A stretch of DNA of 64,000 bases, taken from the NCBI GenBank assembly GCA_013423385.1, contig BLZA01000032.1, positions 620,001-684,000 on the forward strand, given 5' to 3'. Numbering within the stretch: position 1 is the stretch's first letter; each line of letters begins with the position of its first letter. A program made the translations under genes and the position numbers. This DNA comes from Naganishia liquefaciens (Eukaryota > Basidiomycota > Tremellomycetes > Filobasidiales > Filobasidiaceae). Below, in pieces: positions 12,251-23,727 of the stretch. The notes under the pieces were generated by a model. It was given only the letters and a program-made list of their open reading frames with translations, was not told where the DNA came from and ran no database searches.

Positions 12251-13257
12251 CTAGGCAGATACGACCGAATCCTCTGGACCGCTCGCTACACCCGTGTTGG
12301 CCTCTTGTTGTGCCCTTATCTGCTGCTGGATGATCTGCATTGTCGTCTTCAATTCCTGCGAGCCAAGGGAGATTAGGGAAACTGTATTCTCGAGAAAGCG
12401 CCTAAACATACCGCATTCTCCGGCTCGTAAACGAGACCGGCTTCGAGCGCTGCCAAGGCTTCGTCTAAGCGCTCCATTCCCTGTAATGCGGTTGCTTTCC
12501 TGAAAGACCAAGGGTATCAGTGTCAGTCGTTCTAGGGCGCGACGGGACTCACCTGAAGTATGCCTTGGGATTCTTATCGTTCAACTTGATACATGTCTCC
12601 GCGTCCGCGTACGCCGCCGTCCTGCAAGAGGTGAGCCAAACGCAGACATCAATCGGACGGGACTCACCACGCGCCCATCTTTGATGCCGCGGCACTCCTG
12701 TTCAACAGCGCGCTCGAAATTTCGTCTTTGACGAAGCTGCCTTGCTCCCATGATGGTCTGTTCAGGGACATAACCATTGACTGCGTGTACAATTGTGCGG
12801 CTTGCGGGTATTGGTTCTGCTTGAATTGTTCCTGCAAAGACGAGTTAGCGAATGAAATCGAGCCAATGTCACAGCTTACGTTTCCCTTATCCCGCACGTT
12901 CTTGATCGACTCGGCGGTATTGGGGAACTGAACATTGGGCGGCGGCGGAACCATGCCGGGAGATATCAGACTCATCACAAGCCCGAGCTGATTGATCTCG
13001 CTGAAATCCGTTCCGCAGCGGGGACAGATGACGTCTTCATGCTCCTTGCAGACAATGATGGGTAGTGCCGGAGGCGCTCCAGGAGGGCGGGGCGGGGCGT
13101 CCTTGTATGTGTAGCTGACGGGGTTGAAGGGCAGAGAATCCAACAGGGCTGCCGTTTGTGGTGGAAGTTGCGTAGGCGGTTGCGGCATCATGCCGGGACG
13201 CATACCTGGAGGCACAGCCCCAGGCGGAGGGTGTGGGTGAGCGTGCGGTTGTGCCAT
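12251..13257 (-). CDS. SEC72: Sec72-like TPR protein of the Sec62/63 translocon complex
   Basis: Likely the fungal Sec72 subunit that helps post-translational import into the endoplasmic reticulum and binds Hsp70 tails through TPR repeats. Five exons (12880-13257, 12668-12831, 12553-12621, 12412-12499, 12251-12355) give 267 residues. The N-terminus is Pro/His/Gly rich. A central block reads LPIIVCKEHEDVICPRCGTDFSEINQL, with Cys pairs as in basidiomycete Sec72 proteins. TPR helices follow: KGNEQFKQNQYPQAAQLYTQ, LLNRSAAASKM, ADAETCIKLN, KAYFRKATALQGMERLDEAL, then LEAGLVYEPENAELK. Intron 1 (12832-12879, 48 nt) is a multiple of three and has no stop, so retention would add 16 residues inside the first TPR. 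A general Hsp70/90 co-chaperone TPR protein is the alternative reading. Confidence 0.78.
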
Positions 13258-13692
13258 TGCAAGATTTTGCTCGTGGAGGGTAGCAAGGGTGTGGTGTGGC
13301 GCCGAGGTACCAGCGTTGTAACGATACTATGCCTACAACGCGTGGACCGGCGTTCCCCTAGACGGCGATTTGCTTCCGCAGAGGCGATCGCGGCCACACT
13401 TCAACCCTCTCCACCGACAGCTCCACGGACCCTTGTTCACCTGTATGGTTTCGCTGGCATGCGCGATCGCATTGCACAACACGCCAGTGGGCCCGTCTTC
13501 TCGTTCCTTTATCGGGGACCAGCAAAGAATGTTCTTCAAGCTTTAGCAGCGACACAAGCCAACGTAGTGTTGTTTTCATGTCATTAGATTCGTAAACACT
13601 ATAGTATTCCAGCTCGCAAGCCGATACAAAATACCTGTCACCACAATACTCTATTACTATTACAACTCCTATACCTCCCTTCGCAACTCCAA
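13258..13692. other. Intergenic, Sec72-like promoter and OPT 3' region
   Basis: About 435 bases between two minus-strand genes. No further gene, repeat or RNA is seen. Confidence 0.5.
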
Positions 13693-16353
13693 CTAATGCC
13701 AGGTTCCAGGCTCGGGGCCGAAAGCGCCGCCTTTGGGCAATTGAATAGCGGCACTGCCGATTGACAAGGCGTCAAGGGTGTTGCCAAAGACAGTGTTGCC
13801 CCACCAGGATTGGATAGTGTTGAGACCGATGTTGCCATCCTGAGGGTACTGCAACGTGAAGAAGATGACAATGATGGCCAAGGCGTATCCGGCGGACAAG
13901 GCGGCGGACAAGACGTAGTTTCGCGCCTGCCAGCTGGAAAAGTGTCGTCGTCGCCAGACATACTGCGTGAGGAATCCCACATAGCAGTAACTGAGGAAGT
14001 TGATCGGCAAGTACGGAGGCATGAGGAGGACACCGGAGAAGACGACGGGCCAGTTGACGTATCGCCAGAAAGACTTGGGGTATCGTTTGGCGAGCAAGTA
14101 GGTCGGGATGGGGAGGACAGCACCAATAAGCCAGAACCAGTTGAATTGGGAGTAAAGCTCTCCGGCACCGAACGTCCTTTGAGGTCCGATCGCTCCCCAA
14201 ATGATAGATGCTGTTCCGAAAGTCTGAGTGGAAGGGCATCGCCAGATGGGTGCGGTCGCATCGCAGATTCCGTCAATGTTGTCAAAGACCCAAGCTTGAA
14301 CGAAGATTTGCACAATAGCGGCGGCGGCGGTGGCAAGACATTGGCCCCAGAACATGAGCCTTGGCGGGATCTTCATGTAGTGACCGAGCTTCATGTCGTT
14401 GACGAAGGACATGCCTTGCGCCATGGTGATGTAACCGTAAGTCTTGAAGATCATCATCGGGACGGGCTTGCCGGGAACAGCGAAACCGATGATCAATTCG
14501 GTGATGACGTTGAGACCGACTTGCTGGTTGGTAATGGCCTGGATCATACCGATAGGCAAGGCCAAGACGATGGCAATGGCCAGAGCGAGGAACAAGGTCC
14601 AAACGGGCATTCCCGTGGGCCATGCTCGAATAGCCGCAATACCCATGGCAAGGTTGACGAGGAAAACGCCTCCATACCACCAGAGGGGGATCTGAGTACA
14701 ATATATTAGGACTCGCGTACTCGCTTATAAGCAATTGTACATACTTCGGGATACCTGGCCATCAACTTCATGTGAATGTCGTCCTTGTCGTTGACCGACT
14801 TTCGGACCTGAGCCCAAATCTGCTTTCGGTAGTACAGGAAGGTATGGGACAAGGTGGCCGAGAGAGCGGCAAAGGACAAGGCGTAACTGAACGAAAAGCT
14901 GTTTTGAAAAGTGTAAGCGACGTACTAGAGAGCATTCAAAGGACTCACGTAGCACTCAACAAAAGAGGAGAGTACTCGGCGTATGCCTCAGCGTTGAAGG
15001 TGGCGTCCTTGTTCATGATTCGGCTGACGTTGTACTTCTTGCCGAATCGGTCAAACGATGTTGAAGACGAGAAGGGCATGTAGGCCCAGTAGAGAACGTT
15101 CTTGTAGTACATGATCGGGTAGAGGAACCACACGAAGAATACGAAACCACCGAGAATGTTGGCAGTAGCCCACCAGGGGGTAGCCATGGGGTTTCCGATA
15201 CCGGAGATAATTCCCCAATCGAAAGTGAGCATACTCATACCCATACCCTGAGAGGCCATCAGCTTAGAGCTTTCCCGCAGACCACCAGAGACTTACGTGC
15301 TGGTAACCGAAAAGCATGTTGACCTTTTGGTTGTTGGGGGCGATCCACGTAACCCAGTCGAAGTAGGCGAGGAAGCCAGCGAGATAGTTGGGGAACCACG
15401 ACCAGACAAAGCATCCGGCAGTCGCATAACTGAAGAATCGCTCTCGAGACATGCTTCGACCCTCGTTCTCTCGAAGACCCTCGTCTTCGACAGCGTGCAA
15501 AGTGTTGAAAAGAGCGGTGTTGACCAGGGTCGACGGCCAGATCATGGCAGACGGCCAGACCAGCATCTTCCGGTAAAGACCACCTGATGGGGAAGTCTCA
15601 GCAACATACACCCAAATCCGGGCTTGAGGGCAACTCACCCAGACAGAAACCGATCATTTGAGTACTGACGACCAGCATGATCTGGTAGCCGTAGCCCCAT
15701 CCGTCTTCTGCGGTCTGGTTGTAGAAGAATCGCTGCACAGCAATGATATCGGTGGCATAAGCACTCTGCGCGCTGACACTGGCCATGACGGTGATCAAGA
15801 CTGTCGGGGCGTCAGCGGCGGATACTAACCGTGGTCGCACGTGAACTCACCATGTTCCTTCACATTGAAAGGTCCAGGGTTGAGTCCCCACTTGTTGGGC
15901 ATCACTCGCGCCAAGAACTTGCCCATCGGGAAGGACAACAATTGCGCAATAATTGCTGGAATGGAAATGTTGGGGTATCGGAAGAAGAAGAACTGGAACG
16001 CGGCGTCAGTCGCGACGGATAATGCGAGGTGGCGGAAATCTTACCTGGTTGACACCGGCCATTACGATGGCCCAAAACATCCCCAAAACCCAAACACGCC
16101 AGGTGTTGACGGGCATTGTGGGGTCATCCATGTTCGATACGGCAGCTCGCACTTCGGGGTATGGCGAGTCTTCCTCGACCTCGTCGTCCATTGTCGATGG
16201 CGTTCTGATGACCGCTGCTGGGTCATAGTTGCCGTCTCCCAAATGTTCCTTGGTCAACTTGATGTCTTCAGATTCGGAGAGTGCTTCCACATTGTGGAGC
16301 CCGACGTGAGCCGGGTCCTTCTTTTCGTAGTCGACAGTGTTGCTGTATTCCAT
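13693..16353 (-). CDS. Oligopeptide transporter, OPT family
   Basis: A proton-coupled carrier for small peptides (or glutathione or iron chelates) in the plasma membrane. Seven exons (16045-16353, 15851-15992, 15639-15800, 15297-15583, 14949-15247, 14745-14898, 13693-14691) give 783 residues, the usual OPT length. The protein has an acidic cytosolic N-terminus, then many hydrophobic segments. Family blocks include NTWRVWVLGMFW, the Pro-rich NKWGLNPGPFNVKEH loop, QAITNQQVGLNVITELI-GFAVPGKPV, KTYGYITM and the NWPVVFSG region, and the C-terminus reads GPEPGTWH. The NPG and NQQ motifs are hallmark OPT features. I chose the ATG at 16353, since the open frame upstream has no ATG. The 4.7-kb gap upstream leaves a large promoter space. 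Confidence 0.95.
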
Positions 16354-19300
16354 CTTGAGTGTCCTTACCTTTTGTCGGAAGGTGCGGGCTTGAAAGACCG
16401 ATGGTGCAGCGGGCGCGAAGATTGTTCGGGCTCCTTGGCCTATATATTCCGGGACCAAAGTACGAGTGGCGAGCCCTGATATCGCAATATGCGAGTCAGA
16501 CGACGTGCTCTTGCGTCCGTGCGGGTCAAATCACCTTATCCGCCACCCGGTTCATCGGCAGATACCTCCTTCCCTGCTCTGGCCCCGCTGTTCGCCCACA
16601 AGGGACATCCTGTATCATTAACCGGCAGTATCTTCGGAGAACTACACAAACCCGATAGTGCGAACCGTGATAGCAAGGGCAGCTGCATGGACATTTTAGC
16701 ACAGGTAGCCCATGTGATTACAAGGCACGGAAGATTATAGTTGACCTATCTTGTGAAACGAGCTAATGGCATCGCGCAGGTTCACTTGTGGAGAGGTCGC
16801 TTAGCGCTAACTAAGGCTATTTTAAGCGCCAAAGCGCGCTGAGATGAATAGCGAAAGGGATCGCGTGGTGACAACCTTGTGGGGCTTTCCGTCAACCCAT
16901 CTCCTTGCAGCTTCTTCGTTCGAGCTTTTGGTTGCAAGGGATCGCTCTCTGTAGACTGCACGGAGAAATACGAGCTGCCGGGTAACATCGCTGTGCGCAT
17001 ATCCTGCGTCGCTGCTTTTGGCGAGCCCGATGACCACATGGAGCCTTCCGCCCGGGGCCGTCAAACCACCTTTCGGGCGGGCTCGAATCAGCAGATCAGT
17101 AGACTGTTTCAGCTCTTTACTCATTTGTCACTTCTTCGGGCCAAATGTCGGGCCGTGCAGACAGCTTCAGATATCGCGAGGTGGCCTTGTGACGCTCCTG
17201 ATTGCTAAACCCTGTTGTTCTGGCGGCATACTGAAATTCTACCTGTCGACCTGATCATTCAGTGCTGTACTGAATGATGCTCTCGGAATGCTCTCAGTAG
17301 AATTTGTTTTAGATAGCTGTTTGACCGGTTTATGAGTGAAGCTGCGGCAAGTTTAGCAGGACCTTTGAAATACTGCTTTGAACTTTCAAGCGCTCTTTCG
17401 GAGGCCAGTATTTTTACAAGCTGGTGTTGCGAGCCAAGTCAACAAGCACAGCTGCAAGAATCGTCCGAAAATCGTCTGTCACAGCCAGAGAACTGCAAGC
17501 TTGAATCTGTCGTCAAATATAGAAGCAGCCAACCTAGCCCATGCACTTAAAAAAATCGGCCACCATCAGTATTCTGTTCAGCCGGGCTTCTAGAAGCCCA
17601 TTCACAAAAAGCTCCTAGATGGCTTCATGGCTCGCCTTTCGATTCATCCGTCTCAGCCTCCGCTCCGAAACCCTCTAGACACAAATCCCCCTTCAGCTGA
17701 AATGCCGATAGCGAGGGAGCTTCCGCGACCGCGAATGCATTCTATACCAAGATCTATATAATTATAATTCTAAGAGCTATTCTGAGCTACATCTAGCGAT
17801 CCATGGTCTGACAGAGGATCTCTCACTCTTTCTGATCTTTCTTAGACGATCAATAAGCCTACCACAGCCGCCGTATAAATACAAGGACTAATGCAAAAGC
17901 AGACACAAGTAACCACACATGGAACCCCTAGAGAGCTTGTCAGATTGATAGAACAGTTGCAGTGATTGCTGGAGCAGGCACGATATTCAGGTACCAAAAT
18001 GCCCTCGATGAACTTCACAATCATGCATATCACTATGCCGCGCACGAGGAACGGGTGTCGAGCTACAGGGAAGACTGACGCGCTAGCTGACGGCAATCTG
18101 CTGAAGAGGTCGGAATAGCGGGCTCCATCGTATCTCAAGAGATGCGAGGTTGGAAAAGATAACGGTTGAGATCGGTCGACCCATACCCACAAAGGCTTCG
18201 CTATGCTACAGAACTTGCTTGACACACACAGTACTCTCATGCATATGGTAGCGCAGTATTAACATTTGAGTAGTAGAACTTGCGAAATTTGATACAGGAA
18301 CTAGGCACGGGCGTCTTACGCAAGTGCCGCTCCACTTCAGACTTGTGGCTACCCCTTATCAGTTTGAATGGATACGTTGGCGTTGTGACTCTCTCATGTC
18401 GCCGGAAATCGGGGTTTGGTGAAGCGACTGTCGCCGTCTGTATAGTCAGCCAAAATGAAAGAGACTCCACCGACCTCGAGAATCAAGTCTCGTCGAATCA
18501 GCCATTAAATCAGCGGTAACGTTAAACGTCGGGTCGCTCACAGCTGACGGATTTCCTTACGAATTTCCCACTGCTCTTTCTGCACAATCCAAAGAGCTGG
18601 ATGTGCCTTATGTGTCACGTTAGCATACGCATAAAACAGTTATGTGACATAATGACATAGTGTTTGCCGCGGATGGCCGAGTTAGCCGACACACGCGGCC
18701 GCTCACAAAGATATTGGTGGAAGGTTGTAGCCATTTTGGTGATCAGCAAGGAGACGCTTCATAGTCATAGTTGAAGTCTCGGAGATCCTCGTTGGTGCAG
18801 CTGTTGGTACCCCTGGCGAGCGGTGGCCGGGAGACGTGAGGATGACTTCTAATTCACATAGATTCCCGCACGAAGTTAAACCGGTATCGATACCCCAAAT
18901 GTGTTTGGTCAGGATGCGATACAAGTGAAAGCTCAACGTCGACATCGATACCACTTGGTGAGACGGTGTCTGTACACGCTCCGTTTGCAAAGAGCTCGTG
19001 ATCCGTTCCTGATCTCGCAGTTTGTCTGTAAATGAGTATCACATCACCATGCATGACACGCAATGATGGAACCCGGAGCCTCATTTCGAAGGGTGAAGAG
19101 GAGGCCTACTCCGCCCGTGCAAGGAACCACGTCCTCCCTGAAGCTACGCAGCTATCGGCGCTGATCCTCGTTTAAGTTCATGATCACTCAGAAGATGTTA
19201 GTGGGATGATGAATACAGCGATGCGATTTACCTGCTGATTATACAGATGTGTTGCGGCCGTCCGACACCGGTTCTTTCTCCCGGCCCAGACTTTATCTTG

Positions 19301-21069
19301 CGTCCAAAACTGGAAGCATGTGGAGCCCAGGGTCCGAGACCGGGTTTCTAGCTTGAAGGTTGTTGATCTGCAAAGAAGTGAGCAAGCGATAGGTTGGGCC
19401 CGAGCACAGCTTGTGACATACAAGCCAGCTCGCAAGTCGGTCGAATCAGACGCGACGCAGCCCTGCCCACACGAGCACCATCTAGCGACAAGCGACAGTT
19501 CTGCTCACGTGGGCGATGACGATACGGGACGGACCGCGGTGCCATCGAGCGGTCATGTGCTATTGCCTGACGGCTGATGATGGCGACGCAGCTTGCTCGG
19601 TTTGATACGATGGCATCAACCAGTGGACATATGGCGTCTTCGAGACTGTCTAGGTATCGAAACGATAGATCACATGGGGGGAGATACCGGGCCAAGGAGA
19701 AACCTGTCAAGGGGCTTCAGATGACATCGCCGAAGATAACCATCAACGAGAATTCCCGGGATCTTCTCGTCAGCTTTACCTCCTAAGAATCAGACCACTC
19801 GTCGATGATTCTGATAAGCAACATGGACTGCACGGCATCCACTCGCGTCACAACTGCCACCCAGGACAGAATTCGCGCATTCCTACTGATAAGCAGTTCC
19901 GACCCATGTTGTCATGAACGATTCTTTTCGCTAGAGCGCGGGCGTCTTGTCTATCTAGAACCGTGCAGATGGGTCAGAAGCTGGGGGATCTCACGGTGAA
20001 TTAACGTGGCTCGTCTTCCATTGACCGGTCCTATCGACTGGAAAGTCCCAGTTGAGCGCAGCAGGCAGAAGCCGAAGGTGGTCGACGTAAACCAGGGTAT
20101 AGAGAAGTATTGGCTGTATTCGCAAGAGGCTTAAAGCAAAGTCTACATCGGTCTTGCCAAGCTCGATTCGGTACAGGCCTCTACCAATCCATAGGTCTGA
20201 AGCATATGAAGTCGGACTATCTGAATTTGGATGCATATGGCATCCGTGGTCCATTTTCAAAATGTTGATGCATTCGCAGGCATATCATACACTGAGATGT
20301 GACTTGCATTGTGATACATGTGACCCCATGAAGAAAAAAGATCGACTGGCGGGGTGGATGAAAAGAAGCGTCTATGATCACAGTTCACACATTGCTTGCG
20401 TACTTACTGAAATTTCACCTAGAATTCGGATTGGAAACCCTCGCATGTGTATCCATACTCTTCTCCCATACCATTCTGTATAGAGGAAATATTCACGTTG
20501 GTGCAACAATCAGCTGCTTCCACCTCGCTACCTGCTGATTTTCTCCCCGAGTTGTCGCCTCGTTGTCCCGTTGTATTCGGGTCAGCTGCCAGCACCAACA
20601 CGGACCTCGACGAAGGCGTGCTTTCTTGATGCTGAAACTGTTGGGTCCTTCCAGGAATTCTTCACCGCGCTTGTTAATCCGGAGCATCGCTGCAATGATT
20701 CGTTGATAACCGCGTGCTTTGCGGCCTCGTTGCGCGTCATGTGAAGTTGTACGCCGTGTAAGGCGTGATCTTTATCCAAGTGATATTTCATGCCGTTGAG
20801 ATCTCGAGCGGACGTTGGAATTATTCCGAGAGACTCGACCTCGAAGGCATAGAGACCGTCAAAGAATTCATCGTCGATAGGAGGAGGTCGCGTCAATCAC
20901 CCTGAATGGCTCGGCTCATAGACCATCTTTTGCTTCCGACCTGGGCTGATTTTTGTGGAATAGCCGTCTGACCAGATGGTCGACTTTACAACGCCCGGGT
21001 TCATAGCGCTGTTCTCGAGCAGCCGATCCACCCTTGTCGCGAGAGGCTCCTCGAGCAAGCCTCTTCATA
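16354..21069. other. Long gene-poor interval, 4.7 kb
   Basis: Between the divergent OPT and TRM6 genes. ORFs on both strands are short and overlap each other without family motifs. An AT-rich patch with ATATAATTATAATT lies near 17756-17771. One ORF pair on the minus strand near 20493-20896 looks like a coding remnant and is listed separately. I see no terminal repeats, target duplications, transposase motifs or tRNA. It may be a decayed segment, a large regulatory region or a non-coding RNA locus; the sequence alone does not decide. Confidence 0.45.
20493..20896 (-). pseudogene. Possible coding remnant of unknown function
   Basis: From about 20896 downward one frame reads IDDEFFDGLYAFEVESLG, then DLNGMKYHLDKDHALHG and NEAAKHAVINESLQR. 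Close to 20690 this frame loses its coding look while the next frame continues with MLRINKRGEEFLEGPNSFS. Both parts have protein-like composition, and a single-base shift would link them. No ATG opens the upper part, and no intron with fitting phase was found. I recognise no family. It may be a decayed host gene or chance. Confidence 0.25.
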
Positions 21070-23289
21070 ATGTCATCGATCAGTGCACCCCGCGGCGACA
21101 CTCGTCAGGCTCCGAATCCCCCAAAATCATCGATTCATGCGGCACTCCACTCCCGAGCCCGTCGTCAGGCCGCTCAGGCACCGGAAACATTGCAGTCGAT
21201 TCGGGAGAGCATGATGAAGAGGGTGAACGTTATCAAGGAAGGGGACGCGGTCATGTTGCGGCTTCCCAGTGACGCGATCAAGAGTATCGTCGTTACGTCG
21301 ACGGGGTAAGTGTTCTGCTGTCAGGCAATGGGGTTCTTACTGACCAATATGGAAGGCTCACTTCTCTCGGAAAGTACGGCTCGTTCCCCACGAGAGAGCT
21401 GATTGGCAAATACTACGATATTACCTACGAAGTCGTTTCGCCAAAATCCTCTGCCACCATGGATGCCGCCGAAGCCGCTATATTGTTGGACGAAGACACA
21501 CCCGCAGCTGAAGGTGAAGCGAATTCGACAGACAAGGATCCGAGAAAGGGCAAGAAGGCGAGCAAAAAAGAGAAGGGCAAGGATTCCGCCGCAACTGGCT
21601 CTTCTGATGGCGCTGGCAATATCTTGGTGCCGCAGCGGCCTGCGAGAATAGAGGAACTGGGTAAGTCATGTCCGAATCTCGCACAATACGGTACTTACGC
21701 TCTCTTGTCCTTAGAGGAAACGGACGCTACAAACGAATTGATTGACGACATTACCGGACAAGAAGCCGAATCAAACCTCTTGTCAGCGGAAGAAATCCAC
21801 AAACTCCGAGCCGAAGGTGTGGACGGAGCGGAAATTATCCGGATACAAGAAGAGAGGCATGACAGGTTCAAGCTCAAGACCGAGTTCAGCAAGGAGAAGT
21901 GGAGAAAGCGGAAGGAGAAGAAGTCAGTGCAGGCCCTGTTGCGGCGCGTTATGCGATAACTGATACCCTCGACAGGTACTCAATGTCCGTAACGCCGCTG
22001 TCTCCAACACCAAATAACCTCATCGACTACTATAACGCTCGTACACCGGCAACCATCCTCTCGCTTCGTCGCGATACACTATCACAATTACTGAATCTCT
22101 CAAACATCCGTCCGGGGGGCTGTTACCTTGTCATAGACGACGTCGGTGGCCTACTCATCGGCTCGATCCTTGAACGTCTCGGCGGTCACGGCAGAATCTT
22201 CGTCCTCACGGATTCTGACAGTCCTCCAGGGTGGCCCGTACTCGAAGCGATGAACTTTGAAAAGCGAGTGCTGGACCGCTGTCTCGGATGGCTTAATTGG
22301 AGTCTTGCCGCGGAGGACTACACATCGGTCGAGAATGCGGATGGAGGAGACGATGATGATGACGAAGTTCCTGAAGGAGAAACCGAGGCAGACAGGGAAA
22401 AGAGGGAGCGGAAGCTACAGGCAAAAGCACGGAGAAAAGGCAAGCAGGTCGCGGATTTGGAACGCACGAGGGATGAGCTGCATCGCGGCAATTGGGATGG
22501 GTGAGTCTCTCCACGCAATCGTAGCCTTCGTGAATTAACATCTGGCTTCTAGTCTGATCAGCGCAAGCCTTGTTTCACCGCCATCGTTCCTCCAGCGATT
22601 GACGTCATATCTTGCTGGATCCGCACCGATTGTCATCTACTCCCAATTTCAAACGGTTTTGGCTCAGACACTGACCGGGATGCGCTCGAGACCCGAGTAT
22701 CTCGCTCCGAGTCTGACAGAGAGCTTCATGCGGCGATATCAAGTCTTGCCTGGCAGGACACACCCGACAATGTCTACCAGTGGAACCGGCGGCTTCTTGT
22801 TGCATGCCCTTCGGGTGTAGGTGCATCTGTATTGGGTCTAGCAGTATGGCTAACTCATTTCACAGAATCCCGAGCTCGGAAATCGTAATAAATCAGGCAG
22901 CAGCGAGAAGACTGAATCGTCAGAACCAAAAGGCCAAGAGAGCATCGGCAGCCACTTCTGTGGAAGGCACGCCCGAGAGGTCAACCGAACTTGGCAAGAG
23001 AACTCATGCAACAGATGAAGGCTCGCGCTCCGATACCCATCGTACAAAAAAGGCTCGTCTTGACAGTACGCTTCATTTGCAAGAAGCACAAGCAACATCG
23101 ACGATACCAGGCCAGCCCTCGGAAGGTCCACAGGACGCAGTGATCGATAGTATTGCCCTGGCAGACGCAGATATCGCCGAACGGACATTTGATGCAGAAC
23201 TAGTCAGTGCTGTCCTTGCTGCTGAAGAAGCAGGTCTGAAACAGGCAGTGGCGAAAGTGACGCAGGATGAGGATGAGTTGATGCAGTAG
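21070..23289 (+). CDS. TRM6: tRNA (adenine-58-N1)-methyltransferase non-catalytic subunit TRM6
   Basis: Partner of the catalytic subunit Trm61; the complex makes m1A58 in tRNA, including initiator tRNA, in the nucleus. Six exons (21070-21305, 21356-21660, 21715-21922, 21976-22500, 22553-22816, 22866-23289) give 653 residues. Typical blocks are VNVIKEGDAVMLRLPSD, TSLGKYGSFPTRELIG, the ETDATNELIDD element, FSKEKWRKRKEKKY and a Rossmann-like part with GGCYLVIDDVGGLLIGS. A long Lys-rich insert interrupts the N-terminal barrel and an acidic DDDDDE run lies in the middle. The C-terminal 130 residues are variable and probably disordered. The ATG at 21070 is the first in frame; the frame upstream has no ATG. 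The family call rests on motif order. Confidence 0.92.
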
Positions 23290-23727
23290 CTGATGTTGTA
23301 GCGTGGCATTCTGGTCAGCTTGCGATCGAAAAGATTACAGCATGGACTGCAGACAATGGACGCCTGTGCGAAGAGCTATACCTTGCAAGACGATACCAAT
23401 CAATTGAGTCGCAGACGTACAGGCCCAAATGACGAACCCGAATACTCGTCTCGTCTTATCCACCTTTTATAGACAAGACGGCATCCCATCTCGAAATTCG
23501 GCAACCCAACACCTCGAAAAAGCTCTCCGTCTCTGACCAATCGAGCACATCACGTACCCATGGTTGCTGAGTGCTACTGAATGGCTGCAACAGTTGTCAC
23601 TCTGTCATGAAATGCATAGTACAATGGCGGTAGTTGTACAATTTGCAAGCACCTATATGTTGTTGTTTCTCATTTTTACAATCCGCGTAGATATTTCCCG
23701 GCCCGCGCGGTAGACCATCTTCTTCTG
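23290..23727. other. Intergenic, convergent 3' ends
   Basis: About 440 bases between the TRM6 stop and the MFS transporter stop, which converge here. Only 3' UTR sequence is expected. No feature stands out. Confidence 0.5.

Noticed and set aside
13810-14709. 299-residue plus-strand ORF across the OPT gene
   Set aside because: It is the antisense of a large OPT exon with strong transporter motifs; its Gly/Asp/Arg-rich sequence is a shadow.
16353-16458. Longer N-terminus for the OPT transporter
   Set aside because: The frame is open upstream but begins at a non-ATG codon; the ATG at 16353 is the first valid start.
17842-18240. 132-residue minus-strand ORF with hydrophobic stretches
   Set aside because: It has an ATG, but no family motif, splice pattern or neighbour support; an ORF of this length is expected by chance in the gap.
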